Shown: positions 12,701 to 24,434, counted from the first letter of the stretch. The stretch: DNA of 64,000 bases from Styela clava (GCF_964204865.1 NC_135259.1:15076974-15140973); one strand, 5' to 3'. Translations and numbers: made by a program. The notes: generated by a model not told the origin, from the sequence alone.

Positions 12701-14557
12701 GCACTTTGTGGCGGTTCCGCGTTTTTGTTAGTCATAAAAACTGCTGTACCGGTCGTCTACTGTGACCGATTTCATACTCGTATTACTACGTTTTGGTCTT
12801 CGTGTCCATATATTTAAGAATCGCTCTCTTGTTTTTGCTATTAATTTCCGAATCTTATTGTAGGCTAAATGTTACGTAATTATGACAGTTAAAAAACATA
12901 TAAATAACTAACAATAAAATTTAACTTCGTGTTGTTTATAGTTAAGATCAACGAAAATTCAAAAAAATGAAACAAAGGATCACGCGTATAGAATATTTAT
13001 GGTGTCTATTCTTCTTGGGATCACATGGATATTTGCTGTTCCACTAACAATTACTGATGACGCTATTGTAAACGAAGTGTTTGGATGGTTATTTTCACTA
13101 TCAAATGCTTTCCAGGTAACAAATTACCTCACAAATTTGATTTCCAGTCCACACATATAATCGTTCTCAAACAGTACGAATTCGCCAGCTAATAACCTAA
13201 ATTTACGACTGTCTTTTCTGTTCGAAACCGTGCAATACTAAAATTTGATTTGTTGAGATATTATTTTTTATGACTGTCAATAATTGATAAAAAACATACA
13301 AACTCCACATATAACAACATTTTTTAACTACCATTTCAGGTAGAGGTTTAATCAAAAACTCTGACCCGTCCAACATTATTCCTTTCTATCTTTTACTATA
13401 TGCGATGATCGTGTATACGTCTTTCTTAGGGCCTTTTTATATTTCTTCTCTTCTGTGTGAAACGTAAAGATGTTCGAACGCTGTGGACAAAATATCTGCC
13501 TCAAATAAACCTCAGAAAATCATCTGTATACGATGTTCATGATGCCACATCAACTGCGTCTACAGGTAGGCTACTATCTTCCGGGTGGACAACAACCTTA
13601 TTTGAGAATAACCTGTAGTTCCCTATAATATTTTGATTTAATATATTTTATATTGTGAATTGTTTAAATACTTAAAATCTCATGCATCTCTCTTTTTCTC
13701 TTATATATATATGAGCATATATGAGCCAAAAGGTACTCAAACTTGTCTTATGGAAAACTCAGTAGGAAACAATATGTTCAAAAAGGGACAATCGGTAGTT
13801 CTCGGTAGCGCATCGGCGGTGTGGCGCATCGCCATAAGCATCAGGAATACACTGGCCACATCACCTCTGATTACCCTGATTGGGTTCGCGGGTTCGACTC
13901 CCGTGGGGGATAATCATATATATGCGAGAGAGTTGCTTGACTCATCATCGCTGTGGAGTTCACGTAACGGTTGCAGATTCCTCCTTCATCAAGTTATTGC
14001 ATCTGAAAACAAATAACTGGCTAACTAATCCCATACTCGACATGGACTGGTAAACGGACAAGAGGCCATGGTTATCCATATTATTACTCGCCGATTTTCC
14101 TTTTACCGGGGTCATATCCTACCATTCGCGACAATGCATTTTAGCGAAAAGTCTTCTGAGTAAGTTTTTACGACTATATATACTAAGGTATTTGCAATTT
14201 AGAAAAAGTTTTTAGGTTTTATGTTGATAATATTTCTTTTGATAGGAGTTGGAACTCAGTCACAAACAGATGGACCAACCCTGAATCATTCTACTGCGCT
14301 CACTTATAAAAATATGCAAAATTTGGGTAAGTTAGAAATTGCGATGAAGCATCAAATTGTACTGTGTACTGTTGATCATAAACTATTATAATACAGATGA
14401 ATCACCATCAAACAAAACCAATAACACTCAAGATCCAAAAAGTACAAAATATTCGGCTGATGAATCAGCACAACAAGATGATCCTACAATAGATCCATCT
14501 TTAATGACCGAAATACATCTCAGCCCTATGAAAAGTAATCCCGATTATTCGACGTGA
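739..14557 (+). CDS. Adhesion GPCR (EGF-SEA-GAIN/GPS-7TM), 23 exons
   Basis: Plasma-membrane adhesion-class GPCR of about 1060 residues. Exons read from splice sites, all in phase: 739-832, 1285-1368, 1659-1727, 2386-2454, 3201-3269, 4726-4971, 5324-5500, 6124-6270, 6973-7092, 7531-7655, 8059-8202, 8575-8775, 9065-9283, 9654-9752, 10378-10515, 11029-11138, 11376-11570, 11919-12082, 12283-12443, 12942-13115, 13430-13565, 14246-14326, 14397-14557. Residues 1-32 are a signal peptide; 60-128 a Thr-rich stalk; 129-210 an EGF-like Ca-binding module (DIDEC, usual sixth Cys displaced); 211-318 a SEA domain with G270-S271-V at the autoproteolysis position; about 319-400 a Cys-containing linker; 401-621 GAIN; 622-667 the GPS with paired Cys/Trp and H659-T660-T661 (HL^T in most relatives); 668-950 seven helices; then a Ser/Thr/Asp-rich tail. 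The ectodomain exons are all phase 1-1. The EGF+SEA+GAIN combination prevents safe assignment to one vertebrate subfamily. The start ATG is chosen because it opens a signal peptide and splices in phase into exon 2. Confidence 0.9.
955..1085 (+). repeat. Dispersed repeat fragment in intron 1
   Basis: A stretch containing 'gggttaggccataa' and 'attacgagttcggggtctg' recurs with small changes at about 4190-4365 and 5775-5950 in later introns of the same gene. Part of it also occurs inside the MITE at 3522-3758. It is an interspersed repeat; I could not define its ends. Confidence 0.6.
1425..2722 (+). repeat. Tandem duplication of a stalk exon with its introns
   Basis: About 1425-1995 and 2100-2722 are diverged direct copies; both begin near 'attgcataccaagg' and end in the same flanking intron sequence. 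Each carries one 69-nt phase 1-1 exon (1659-1727 and 2386-2454) encoding the same Thr-rich 23-residue stalk segment, differing at one residue (Thr/Ala). The donor of the second copy (GTATGT) is stronger than that of the first (GTCTGT). Confidence 0.85.
3517..3763. mobile_element. 237-bp MITE with TIRs and TAAAA target duplication
   Basis: The element at 3522-3758 lies in an intron of the receptor gene. Its two ends are imperfect inverted repeats of about 39 bp (left starts gggtacacccgtag, right ends taatacgggagcgccc). It is flanked by the direct repeat taaaa at 3517-3521 and 3759-3763. It has no coding capacity, so it is non-autonomous. The superfamily is not assigned. Confidence 0.75.
4190..4365 (+). 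repeat. Dispersed repeat fragment
   Basis: Second copy of the repeat at 955-1085. It shares 'gggttaggccataattt', the 'attacgagttcgggg' block and the 'attggtacatacacttctggagcgccg' end with the copy at 5775-5950. The apparent open frame starting here is therefore repeat sequence, not an exon. Confidence 0.6.
5775..5950 (+). repeat. Dispersed repeat fragment
   Basis: Third copy, in the intron between the two SEA exons. It contains 'attacgagttcagggactg' and the 'acacttctggagcgccgtg' end block also seen at 4330-4355. Confidence 0.6.
8242..8560 (-). mobile_element. tRNA-derived SINE in receptor intron
   Basis: Diverged copy of the SINE seen most clearly at 18240-18592, in the same orientation (tRNA-like end at the right, so minus strand). 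Shared blocks are 'gggagaggaaag', 'cacggcctctcgtccggt' and 'gaggagtccagcaatcctctcg'. It sits in the intron between exons 8059-8202 and 8575-8775 and ends just before the acceptor of the second. Confidence 0.7.
12500..12840 (+). repeat. Dispersed ~320-bp repeat, copy 1 of 3
   Basis: Shares 'ggaccaattgctttgaaa' and the downstream block ending near 'cgtgtccatatatttaag' with copies at 15345-15585 and 62190-62535, all in the same orientation. This copy lies in the intron before the TM6 exon. The open frame it contains is broken in the other copies, so I read it as non-coding repeat. Confidence 0.7.
13800..14127 (+). mobile_element. tRNA-derived SINE in last introns of the receptor
   Basis: Plus-oriented copy of the SINE family. 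The tRNA-like head contains 'gggttcgactcccgtggggg' (pol III B-box-like), then 'tatgcgagag...tgctggactc'-like sequence, and a tail matching 'ggtaaacggacaagaggccatgg' and 'taccggggtcatatcctacc'. It lies between exons 13430-13565 and 14246-14326. Confidence 0.75.
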
Positions 14558-17500
14558 CGTTTATAAACGATTGAATGAAACTACTACTATTCAAGATATT
14601 GTTTAATATTATTTATATTATACCAATTTTGTCAAAAATTCATTTTAAAGACTCAAAAAAATATTGAAGGAAGACGTAGCCAAACCTTTTCCTTTTTTTA
14701 TGAGATTGGCGTCCGTCACGTATATAGAGTGGACGCATTTCCAACATATTAAATATATATATATTGCTTTAACTTCAATTTATAAGCATTTATACATTTT
14801 AAACCACGGATGCAACTGACGAGTATTATCATTGTGCCAGTATCGATAAAAAGGTAAAATTACAAATGGGACGAAAACTGAACGAACGTTCGTTCCATTC
14901 GCTTTTTTGGACCAATACGTTCATTTGTTTCTTTTCCGTTTATTTTTCACTACTCATTTCTATTATTGAGCATATCATGTTTAACCTTTGCACAAAATAA
15001 ATATTTTATTAATTCAATTTCATCAACGTTTTATGATGAAACGTTTTATTTATTTTGTTTAAATAATAGTATATAGAAATAAGAGGGAAACTGTTGTCTT
15101 CAGTATATAAATTTGATCAGTCTTCTATAAAGTGAGGAATCATTTTTATTGTTTTTTCTGATCCCTCGACAGCACCCATTTTTCATAAGTTGTGTGCTTA
15201 TAAATTTGGAAGCGACGTTCGTTCAAAGGAAACTCATTGCAGATATACCCCTTTTCACTTGGTTCTTTCTAACCATTCCTATGTATAAACAGTGAGAATG
15301 TTAATTGAACACGTCAGTGGACATAACGACCGTTTCAATATTATGTTGTTGTTGTTGTTCATCATTATTATAAAATCGCTTTTCTTTTCGAATACGGACC
15401 AATTGCTTTGAAATTTTCAGTGGTTAAAGATTGATTTTTTTTTGCCAGAAGGGTATTACTTTTACTTATTACCAAAATCTCTGTGGCCTTCAAGAGATTC
15501 GTTTTTTAGTGTCAGAATAAAAAATAGCGGCACCTTGTGACGTGTCCATATATTTGAGCATAGCTCTCTTGTTTTATTAATATTTGTAAAATAATATGTA
15601 ATTCAATTATTAATAATTAATTAGGTAATAATCAATGATTTTGAAGACTTAAAATACGTTGCATCGGGAGATTCTCAGTCTGATCAACTTTAATCATAGG
15701 TATTCCATTCACTTTTGGATAAATTCGGGGGAGAATAGCCGACAGAAAAAGAAGTCAGAACGTCAGTATATCGTATATCACCGTTTGTGGAAATTTTTTC
15801 TAGTTTGAAAAATAATATCATCTCATCAGTGGTATCATTATTCGCAATCAAAAAGCATTTTCTAAATATAGATTTTTAGCTTTTCTCCCTTTCTTGCTGT
15901 TTTCGTTGCTTTGCAGTGCATGGAAGAAGTGGCTATGTAAAATAGATAGGATTCGTATATTTATCCCGGGGAGAGGGAAGTCGTTAAGTAGGCTCAATCG
16001 TATGTGGAAGCCAATCACGGCTCTTCGCCCTGTTACCAATTCTTGTCGGGTGGGCTATAGGATAACTCAATCAGTCAGGTAATAGTTTCATACGAATGAA
16101 CTTGATGGTGGAGGAAGCCGTTACCGACCATCAGTTACTTGAACCACCCTACGGATAGTTTCACATATTTATTTTCTTCGTGCAAAATCTATATAGCTTA
16201 TGATATGAAATAAATAAAATATATATATGTAACGAACTACAAATACGGATATCGGCTTGTTGCAGTTAACGAGGGGTGGCGAAAGATTCAAAAAGTTATC
16301 TATTCAAAGACACCTTGCGGCTGAATTGAAGCTGCAAATATAGTAACGAAACAACTAAATGTTAAATAACAACCTAATTAAACACAATCATAAAAAAATC
16401 TGATAAAAAATTGAACTAATTTACGGGATGCCACAATAACTGTGGAATAGGCCTATTACTTACACATTTATCTAATTTGACACAATCATACAAAGAAAAA
16501 ACAACAAGAATTCAAAATGAACTATGGCAACAAGGCGTCCAGTGATCCATTAGAATAATAGAAAATATAAAATTCGTAACCATAAAAATGATATATTGAT
16601 TAATGAAACAAACAATGCGAAATGACCAGATTTTCTTTTGTTATCGGCTTCCTCCACCATCAAGTCCATGCTTCCGAAAACACTTAACTAGTTAACAAAT
16701 CTCATACCAGTACACCGGACGAGAGGTCTTGGTTCGCCATACGGATGAACCGTCTTTTCTCTCCCTTGGGATAGGATAGGATTTACATATTTATCCTGGG
16801 GGAGAGGGAAAAGATAACACGGATAAATGTGTAAATCCTATCCTATCTAAGTATTTAAATATTTGTAGAATCATCGACATAGTGCGTTTCGAGTGCATAT
16901 AATTGGGGCGCAAATCACGTGGACGACAGAAAACTAGCTTTTATTCTTATTCGTCAGGAGGCGCTTCACAAAATATTTTGGTATTATTATTAATCAGAAA
17001 CATATTTTTACATATTGTTACATCTATTCTCTAATGGCACTGAATTGACTATGGCTAGCTGTGAGGCAATTAGCGAAGTTGAATGATGTGCTTGGTAGTC
17101 TAAATTAGTATCTGGCTTTCTATCTTTTTGGTCGGGAATATATGCTAACAATATAGGCATCATAGAAAACTAAGAATCGAATGCGGATTCTATTAGCCAG
17201 AGCAGGCTATGTCTTATAACTATGTGTTTGCACAATAAAAAGTGTTTGTTTTGTATTGCACTGTTTACCTATTCTTGGCACTTTTGTGGCCCGCGAACAA
17301 CGCAAAAACAATTTTGTGGCCCGCGGAGCCGACAATGTTGGACCACCCTGATATTTTAATCTAGAGTCTAGACTTTGGGTCAAAATATTTTTTCAAATTG
17401 GTTAATTTTAAATTTTGGTTTGATACTAGTATGGTGGTATAGTCTAACTTAAAAATGATATATTCTGTTTTAACTCAGTCTATTTGGCAGTGGTCTCTCT

Positions 17501-17872
17501 GCAATTAACTTTGTCCAACCAAATTTTGATGGAACTGAGTTGTGATGCAAACGGCGTCGACCAGAAGGCGTCTCATATATGTCTTCGGGTCTGAAATGAT
17601 TGCCACAAACTCGCGTTCTTGGTGTAATCTGTTTTAATAAGTCAAAATAAACTAGCTGATACGAACTGAATAAATAACACCAACTAAAGTGAAGCTAGGC
17701 TTCAAGGAATCAATGTATGCCCACCTAATAATATTATAGGTTATTAAGTTTAGCTTGATTCCCATAATCAGTACATCAGGAAGATTTTGACAGAATAAAC
17801 ACTTATTATGTCTACGGAATCAGAAGAGCCATAACTAAGACTTGAAAAGAGCAGGAGTTAAATTAATTTAAT
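14558..17872. other. Repeat-rich intergenic region
   Basis: No gene recognised. It holds copy 2 of the ~320-bp dispersed repeat (15345-15585), a truncated SINE (about 15940-16157), two partial SINE pieces abutting head to head (about 16640-16845), and a relic of an hAT-type end (17280-17345, with repeated 'gtggcccgcg' and ending 'ttggaccaccctg'). The remainder is AT-rich and featureless. Confidence 0.6.
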
Positions 17873-17932
17873 TAAGTGATTCAAGAGTCTTGCTGCACAC
17901 TAAGACTCACAGCAAGACTCTTGAATCACTTA
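17873..17932. repeat. Perfect 23-bp inverted repeat, 14-nt loop
   Basis: The left arm 17873-17895 is the exact reverse complement of the right arm 17910-17932, with a 14-base loop between them. A transcript would fold into a fully paired 23-bp hairpin. No open frame or known family is attached. It could be a small foldback element or a hairpin RNA precursor; the lack of any mismatch suggests recent origin or selection. Confidence 0.8.
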
Positions 17933-18239
17933 GGATAGTTATCTTTACTTTTGCTACAGCATCCTTGCATTATACGCATACCGATCTGCCGGCACAAAAG
18001 CATAGAAGAAGGTTAAGTAGTTAGTCTCGTAGAAACCAAATCATTAGTTGAATTAATTGTGGCTAAAACTGTAAAAGAAAGTCGTGGGCTGTGCTCACCT
18101 CAATTACACTCACATGTAGCCTACAACCGCATAAATATAGCCTAATAACTAAAGTAGAAGCGAGAAGAGAAAATCAGGTAAAAACTAAAATTAAAACCAG
18201 AAGAAAAAAAAATTTGCCACAAAATACTGACTTACTTGA

Positions 18240-18592
18240 AAATAGGATAGGATAGGATTTACATATTTATCCCGGGGGAGAGGAAAGCCGATAATACGGC
18301 TTATCCATATGGTGAACCACGGCCTCTCGTCCGGTTACCATTCCAAGTCGGGTATGGGATTAGTTATACTGTATTGTTTATTTTCGGAAGCATGGACTTG
18401 TTGGTGGAGGAAGCCGTAACCGACCAGCGGTTACGTGAACCACCCAACGACGGCGAGGAGTCCAGCAATCCTCTCGCACATAACCATCCCTGCACGGGAT
18501 TCGAACCTGCGAACCGACGCAGAGTAATTAGAGGTGCGGTGGCGAGCGTATTCCTAACGCTTAGCCCGTTGAGCCACACCGCCGCGCCAATA
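18240..18592 (-). mobile_element. tRNA-derived SINE, fullest copy
   Basis: On the minus strand it starts with a tRNA-like head: A-box-like 'tggctcaacgggc' near 18575-18565 and B-box 'ggttcgaatcc' at 18508-18498. It continues through a conserved body (cctcctccaacaagtccatg region) and ends in 'aaatcctatcctatcc'. It is the reference copy for the family in this window (8242, 13800, 15940, 16640, 28795). Confidence 0.85.
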
Positions 18593-18593
18593 T

Positions 18594-19084
18594 TTACCAG
18601 AATCGCGACGAATACTGTGAATCCACGCTCTCTTCATTTTTGGGGAAAGAGTAGAACGATAAGTCTGGTGAGTAACGGCTATCGCCATTACACAACGGTA
18701 CGCAGCAATTTGGAACCACCAGACGCACGAGCCACCATCGCAATCGAAAAGCCCAAACCAGTCCAACGTCGCGGGGAAGCAGACAGTACTTTTCCGCGCA
18801 TGCCCACATAAAACAAAATGGCGACGCTCAGCGGCGATAATGAATACCCTCCATATTTGCCCGCCGGCCACAGTTCTCATGCTGCTGTTGTTGTACCAGT
18901 GCCTCGCACCAGAGGCCAGAGCACGGACTGCGGTAATCGCGTCTGGTAGTCTGGTTAAGTTCGGTACCGTTTTTCCCACCGTATCGTTAGTGGCAGTGCC
19001 ATCGCGGTCTGAATCTGATAGTGCTGTCTTTTCATCCAGTCGAGAAAAGAACAGGGTCATTCAGACATTGCAGCAGCAGATACA
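18594..19084 (+). promoter_or_regulatory. GC- and CpG-richer 5' flank of the SLC2A12-like gene
   Basis: Base composition changes sharply from the surrounding AT-rich DNA, with many CG dinucleotides, and the segment ends at the start codon at 19085. Open frames on both strands here look like a by-product of the GC content. I infer promoter plus 5' UTR; no core element was identified. Confidence 0.4.
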
Positions 19085-21149
19085 ATGGAGACTGAACATG
19101 AGTTGTTGATATACGAAGAAAAACATAGTCAGACATTGCAAAGGTATGGTGATATTTTCAAAGATAGTAGGCAATTTGTATGTGTGTGCTATTTTTAATT
19201 AATTTAATATGGTACCGTCCTTTTTGGTATGCCGAAATGCACCACTTCATTTGGCAGTTTCTGAGTTTGGCAACACCTTTCAATCGAAAAACTGGACTGT
19301 ACCAGGTACCGGTACAGGTTTAAACCTTATTTGAAGTTCTGTTCGCTCTCCTGATTCTGTAATTAGTTTTATTTATTTTGTTTTATTCAATTATTTCATC
19401 GTCTTTTATGCTGATTATGGAGTCGAAATAAACTTATATTTAAATTTGTTATAATTTAGATCATTGTTACAGACAGCGTTCAAACAAAATTCGAATTTTA
19501 ATAAAATTTAAGATTTTAATGAATTATAAGTTTTCTGCTCTCACGGACGGACAGTTAGATATAAGTCTCATTTATTTTGAACTCCACAATCTGACAATGG
19601 TGAAAATAATTATTATAATGTACAACAGTAAGTACAAAGGACCAAATAACTGTTGATGATTATTTCTATATTTTTCAGACCGCAAGTTTCAACGCGCAAG
19701 CGTAAATTGAATGGAGCTTTCAGAAATAAATATATCTTGCTCTCGAGTGTGCTTGCAACACTTGGTGGAATTTTATTTGGATATGATTTGGGAATAATAT
19801 CAGGGGCACTGGTTCAACTTCAAGAATACTTTCAACTTTCATGTTTTGAGCAAGAAATGACAATTGGATCCGTAATTATTGGAGCATTATTGGCGTCTCT
19901 TTGTGCAGGATTTGTTGTGGATTATTTTGGTCGGAAAGCCTGCATTATTGGGTCATCTGTATTATATGCGATTGGTGCGATAATTGTTGCGACTTCGCAA
20001 AGTTATAATATTCTTATTTGCGGACGTTTGATTCTTGGGACTGCCATAGCTTTATCAAGTGCTTCTGAATGTATTTATGTTTCTGAAATTTCTCCGCCAA
20101 AATTCAGAGGAACTCTTGTGTCGTTTAACGAACTCGGAATCACTGTGGGATTCCTTTTGGCATATTGTTCCAACGCTGCATTTGCATATAATACCTCAAG
20201 TGGATGGCGATGGATGTTTGGAATATCTCTAGTTTTAGCTTTGGCCATGACTGTTACTGTGTGTTTTCTACCGTATAGTCCCCGATATCTTCTAATGAAA
20301 GGTCGCATAGAGGAAGCTAAACAAATTCATTCCCAACTGCAGTGCAATGATCAATCGTCAGACGAAACCCTAAACGAGTGGAATGCAATGAAATCTTTTA
20401 TTTACACTTCAAATAATCCAAAATGTAATGTATGTGATATATTTCGTGACACTGCAACTCGATATAGTGTATTTATTGGTCTGAGCCTAATGGTGATTCA
20501 GCAGGCAACTGGACAACCTAACTTGCTGTTCTATGCCTCAACTGTTCTAGTGTCATTTGGTTTTAAAGCCAATGGTATGGCTTCGTTTTGCTCTGTGGGT
20601 CTTGGTGTAGCAAAATTAATATCAACAGCAATATGTATAAGCATAGTTGAAAAATATGAAAGAAAAGCATTTTTAATTGTTGGTAGTTTGGTTATGTTTG
20701 TGTCTTTATTAATTATTTCGTGTTGTGCAATAAGCTTCAATATCGGTGTTGTTGATTCTTGTATGACTAATCACACCAATCAAACATTCAATACTGAGAT
20801 TGTCCCAGGCTCGGAAATAGCACGATGGGTTGTGTTATTCTCTCTTATTGCTTTTGTATCAGCTTATGCATTTAGCTTTGGTCCCGTTTCGTGGATATTT
20901 TTGAGTGAAATATTTCCAACCAAAGTTCGTGGGATTGCTTTCTCAATTTCCACAAGTTTAAATTGGGTTATACAATTGTTACTTTCAATGACATTTTTAG
21001 ATTTCTCAAAAGTATGTGGCGGTGTTGGTTGGCCGTTCTTTATAAATTCATTGCTGACTTTAATGTCAGTTGTTTTTATATATAAAATAATTCCCAAAAC
21101 CAAAGGTAAAACACTTGAAGAAATACAAGAAGACTTAATTGCAAGATAA
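19085..21149 (+). CDS. SLC2A12-like: Facilitative sugar transporter, GLUT12/SLC2A12-like
   Basis: Twelve-helix major facilitator of the GLUT family (class III, closest in feel to GLUT12/GLUT10) that would carry hexose across a membrane. Two exons: 19085-19143 and 19679-21149, joined in phase 2, give 509 residues. The first exon supplies a short acidic N-terminus with a Leu-Leu/Tyr cluster of the sort that sorts GLUTs to endomembranes. An ATG at 19653 lies inside the polypyrimidine tract of the acceptor and is probably not used. Visible motifs: GYDLGIISGAL in TM1, GRK after TM2, PYSPR near residue 220, QQATGQPNLLFYAS near 293, GPVSWIFLSEIFP near 420, and PKTKG near 491. The extracellular loop near residue 375 carries NHT/NQT glycosylation sequons but is much shorter than the big GLUT12 loop. 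Confidence 0.92.
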
Positions 21150-22100
21150 ATCAGTTACTGAAATATTTCTGTTTCTTTTTACCAATTTTGCACTTATGAA
21201 TATATTTATTATTAATTAAGCGTAGTACATCTCAATTCATTAATGACAGACATTGTGACAATACTTTTGTGTTATCAACTTTATTACATCCTCTACATTT
21301 AAGTGCCTTATATGTGGTATTGCATCTGTACTATCATACACAAATATGTAAAAAATAATCCATAAATTTCTTGTTGTGCCAAATTATTTAATCTTTCATA
21401 TCCCTTTTTTCATATTTCAAATTCAAAGTAAGTTTTTATACTTTCATCCATTCTCAGTAAAGATACACTTAATTAATGATTTTTGATTATAATAGTATTC
21501 ATATAGCATTTTTATAGCATTAATAATATCTTGGTCCTGATAATCAGTTTCTGCAGATAAATAAAAAAGAATACTTCACAATACTTATCTCAAAAAATAT
21601 ACCTGAATGGTACTGGTATTATAATACATATAAAATGGCATTCCAGTCTATCATTCTGTTTGCAATTATTTGCTGACACCTAGGGGTGAATATTTTTGTT
21701 TGATAGAGGTAATTTAACTGAGTAATTGGTCCAATGCTGATTGATATATTTTTCCTCTTAAAAGAACTATTTTTTGCAGCAACACATTATCAAAACATTG
21801 GGGTTTGTTTAAAATATTTGTTCAGTAAATACTATACTAGTTTTTTTAATTAATTTATCACACTCAGTTGCCAATCAAATGTTTCTAGAATTCATGCATA
21901 TTATTGAAAGGAAAATTGTGAAATTCATATTTGTGATACCGTGTTCCCGTAAGTGCAAGTGCCAAGAATTGGTGTTGTTATTGCTACTTTTTTACTTTAA
22001 AAGACGAATAACACAATAATCATATTGCATTTCTATAATAATGTTTATAGAATTTGTTTTAGTTGACTTCGTGTTTTACTAAATTTGTTTTCATTCAGAA
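21150..22100. other. 3' flank of the transporter gene
   Basis: AT-rich, with no coding exon or repeat boundary recognised. A possible poly(A) signal (aataaa) occurs near 21560, so part of this is likely 3' UTR. Confidence 0.35.
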
Positions 22101-22856
22101 TTTGGGGATGGCGAACCTTTTTCCATGAATGGGTCAAAAATTATATTTTTTATCACGAAACAGGAAGAGAGTGGGTCACATATATTTAATCAATGTTTGT
22201 ATCTATAAGAAACTTTTGAAACAAATCTTATAAGCTTCTGTTGGTGTAGTTTTGGGCTTTACTTATGCGGCACTCCTATCAGGGACTTATTGGGGCACTC
22301 GATTTTATGAAATTAGAATACTAAAACACACATATGAATTGCCAAAAACGTTTTGGATGATGCGGCAAATTATTTTATGGTGCCCAAGAGTTTGGAGGGA
22401 ATTCCACTCTGATAGTGTTATATTTCTCGATCAGCTTTCAACCACATTAAGGCACTTTTACACTATTCTATTGTTATTTCGGATTTCTAGGGTTTATATT
22501 TCATATCTGAAAGATTTTGTTTTCTCAACGGTATTGTAGGCTAGAAACTATAAAATGCAAAGTAGCATCTAGTTCTCATATAACCCCTAAAAGGAGAAAA
22601 GACGTTGCGAGAAATTAACACATTAATTGCATTGTTATGTCCTAAACGATGTCAGAGCTAATAGCTGACCGCAGAAATGAACAACTGTCGGTACATTATA
22701 ATAGTTTAGTTATTGTTAAATTAATATAAGGCTGGTTTTATCAATTTTCATCACTGATATGTTAGCATTTTTTTATTTTATTCATGCCTTGGCGAATCAC
22801 GGATAAAACGCAGTGGGTCACTTTGTGACCCGCGGGTCAGTGGTTCACCGTCCTTG
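22101..22856. mobile_element. Non-autonomous hAT-like element (relic)
   Basis: The left end 'ggggatggcgaacc' and the reverse complement of the right end near 22840-22856 ('caaggacggtgaacc') match as imperfect inverted ends. Both are followed inward by 'gggtca' and 'gacccgcgggtca', the style of sequence seen at other hAT ends in this window. I found no clear 8-bp target duplication, so the borders are approximate. The internal ~95-codon frame is not a recognisable transposase. Confidence 0.5.
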
Positions 22857-23936
22857 ACCTAATTGACCATTACTGCTATCTATCACTCAAAAAAAATACT
22901 GCATTATTTTTGTTATTGGCAATATCACATTATACTAAAATGAATCCCTCCAACATCAAATATTATATAGAAGTAGAACCATTCTGTATGTATATATAGG
23001 GCCATCAAAAATTGCAATATAATGTTCTAAGTCATTTTTAAACATATCATCTAATGCATTGTGCAATGAATTTCCAATATATCACATACACAATTCTATC
23101 TACAATTCTATATTTTAATATGTGTTCTAAATTTGTTTGATATCTTTTTATTTTATAATTTTAGATTATGTTATTCCCGATTGTTTGTTTGTCATTTCAT
23201 TTTCCTTCAATCACATTTTTTTAAATATTATTTAGTAGATTTCAAAATTAAACAACATAATTTTCAACAATTATTACTTATGTCTAGAATGAATTTTATT
23301 TTTTTCTGTATCTTGTCCCATGGCGTATTTGTATAATACTCATATTCGAATATGCATTATGTTCAATCAGCCTGAGCTTCCTGAGGAAATTGCTTTAGGA
23401 ATCATTTATCATGTTTTACTTTGGTTTGATTTTGAATTTTTGATTAATAGTCCACCATGAGACAGATATTCAGTTGTTCACTTAATCGAATGATTTCCCA
23501 TTAATTTATTATCAACAGAGTAAGGTTTGATATTCAAGCTTTGGGAGCCCTTTTGAAACTAATGAATTGGAATTTCATTTTTTTTTTCGTTACGACAAAT
23601 TCGGGTTTTTGTATACAGCATAACTTGAAATAAATTTGTTTGTTTATTTCTACATTGACATTTGTCTTCAAAATAATTGTGAAATTGGAAACCTTCAAGC
23701 TTCAGTAAAACCTAGTTATTTCAAGTGTGATCCTTTCTGTACATTAACACAAAAATAATTCGCTAGCATGTAATGCTTTGACATGATAAACATGAGAGTT
23801 GTTATCTGTCATGGCAGGATTAGATCAGATCAAGCTTTGTGCCAATGTAGGTTAGTTATTGCAATTGACTGTCTTTTTCTGATAAAACATATTTTATCTA
23901 ATTTGTTTTAGAGATCAATTATCTGAATGCTCTATA
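22857..23936. other. Intergenic, nothing recognised
   Basis: Very AT-rich sequence between the hAT relic and the SSB-like gene. No exon, RNA gene or repeat structure that I can support. The last ~100 bases are the likely 5' UTR of the next gene. Confidence 0.35.
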
Positions 23937-24434
23937 ATGATAAGATCATTTGCACATAAGCTATTTTTTGGGCGAAACCATCATGGATTTCCGAAAGTTT
24001 TGCGTAATTTTACCACAACCGGACATCGAAAAAACATGGGAAATGATATGTTCGAAAACGACAATCTTACATCCCAAGAGGACGAAAATGAATTCGATCC
24101 TGCCATGTTCAGAAACGAAGCTCATTTAATTGGAAAAGTTGTTCTTAATCCTAAACCAATATATTTAAAGGATGAAACTCTTGTTGGATACACATTCCTA
24201 TTGAACGTTTCTCAACCTCAATATCGACCTATTTATTGTAACGTAACCAGCTTCGAACCTGCTGTTTATGAAAACATTGCAAACGATGTTACAAAAGATT
24301 CAATTGTTGATGTTAAAGGATTTTTTCGCAAGTCTGTAAAAGTAAGAATGGAAAATGATGAACAAGCTGTTCGGCGATATTTTTCAATTGGTCCTAAATT
24401 AGTTGAAGTGTTAAAAAAACCAGATGAAGTATAG
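23937..24434 (+). CDS. Mitochondrial single-stranded DNA-binding protein-like (OB fold)
   Basis: Intronless 165-residue protein. Residues 1-35 are rich in Arg, His, Phe and Ser with no acidic residues, like a mitochondrial import signal. An acidic linker follows (about 36-55). Residues 58-160 fit an SSB-type OB fold: N-E-A-H-L-I-G-K-V, then P-x-P, then Y-T-F-L-L-N-V, a C-N-V-T-S-F-E-P strand, and a V-D-V-K-G-F-F strand-turn. In the family this fold coats single-stranded mtDNA during replication. The aromatic/DNA-contact pattern is weak and a loop is shorter than in human SSBP1, so it could be another OB-fold mitochondrial protein. The ATG used is the first in frame and opens the targeting sequence. 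Confidence 0.6.
   Translation: MIRSFAHKLFFGRNHHGFPKVLRNFTTTGHRKNMGNDMFENDNLTSQEDENEFDPAMFRNEAHLIGKVVLNPKPIYLKDETLVGYTFLLNVSQPQYRPIYCNVTSFEPAVYENIANDVTKDSIVDVKGFFRKSVKVRMENDEQAVRRYFSIGPKLVEVLKKPDEV

Noticed and set aside
12596-12817. 73-codon frame with hydrophobic N-terminus inside the receptor gene
   Set aside because: It belongs to the ~320-bp dispersed repeat whose other two copies do not keep the frame.
18554-19060. 168-codon minus-strand frame and several overlapping frames
   Set aside because: They lie in the GC-richer promoter segment and partly in a SINE; composition explains the long frames, and no domain or signal is visible.
22252-22539. 95-codon hydrophobic frame
   Set aside because: Internal to the hAT-like relic at 22101-22856; no recognisable domain.
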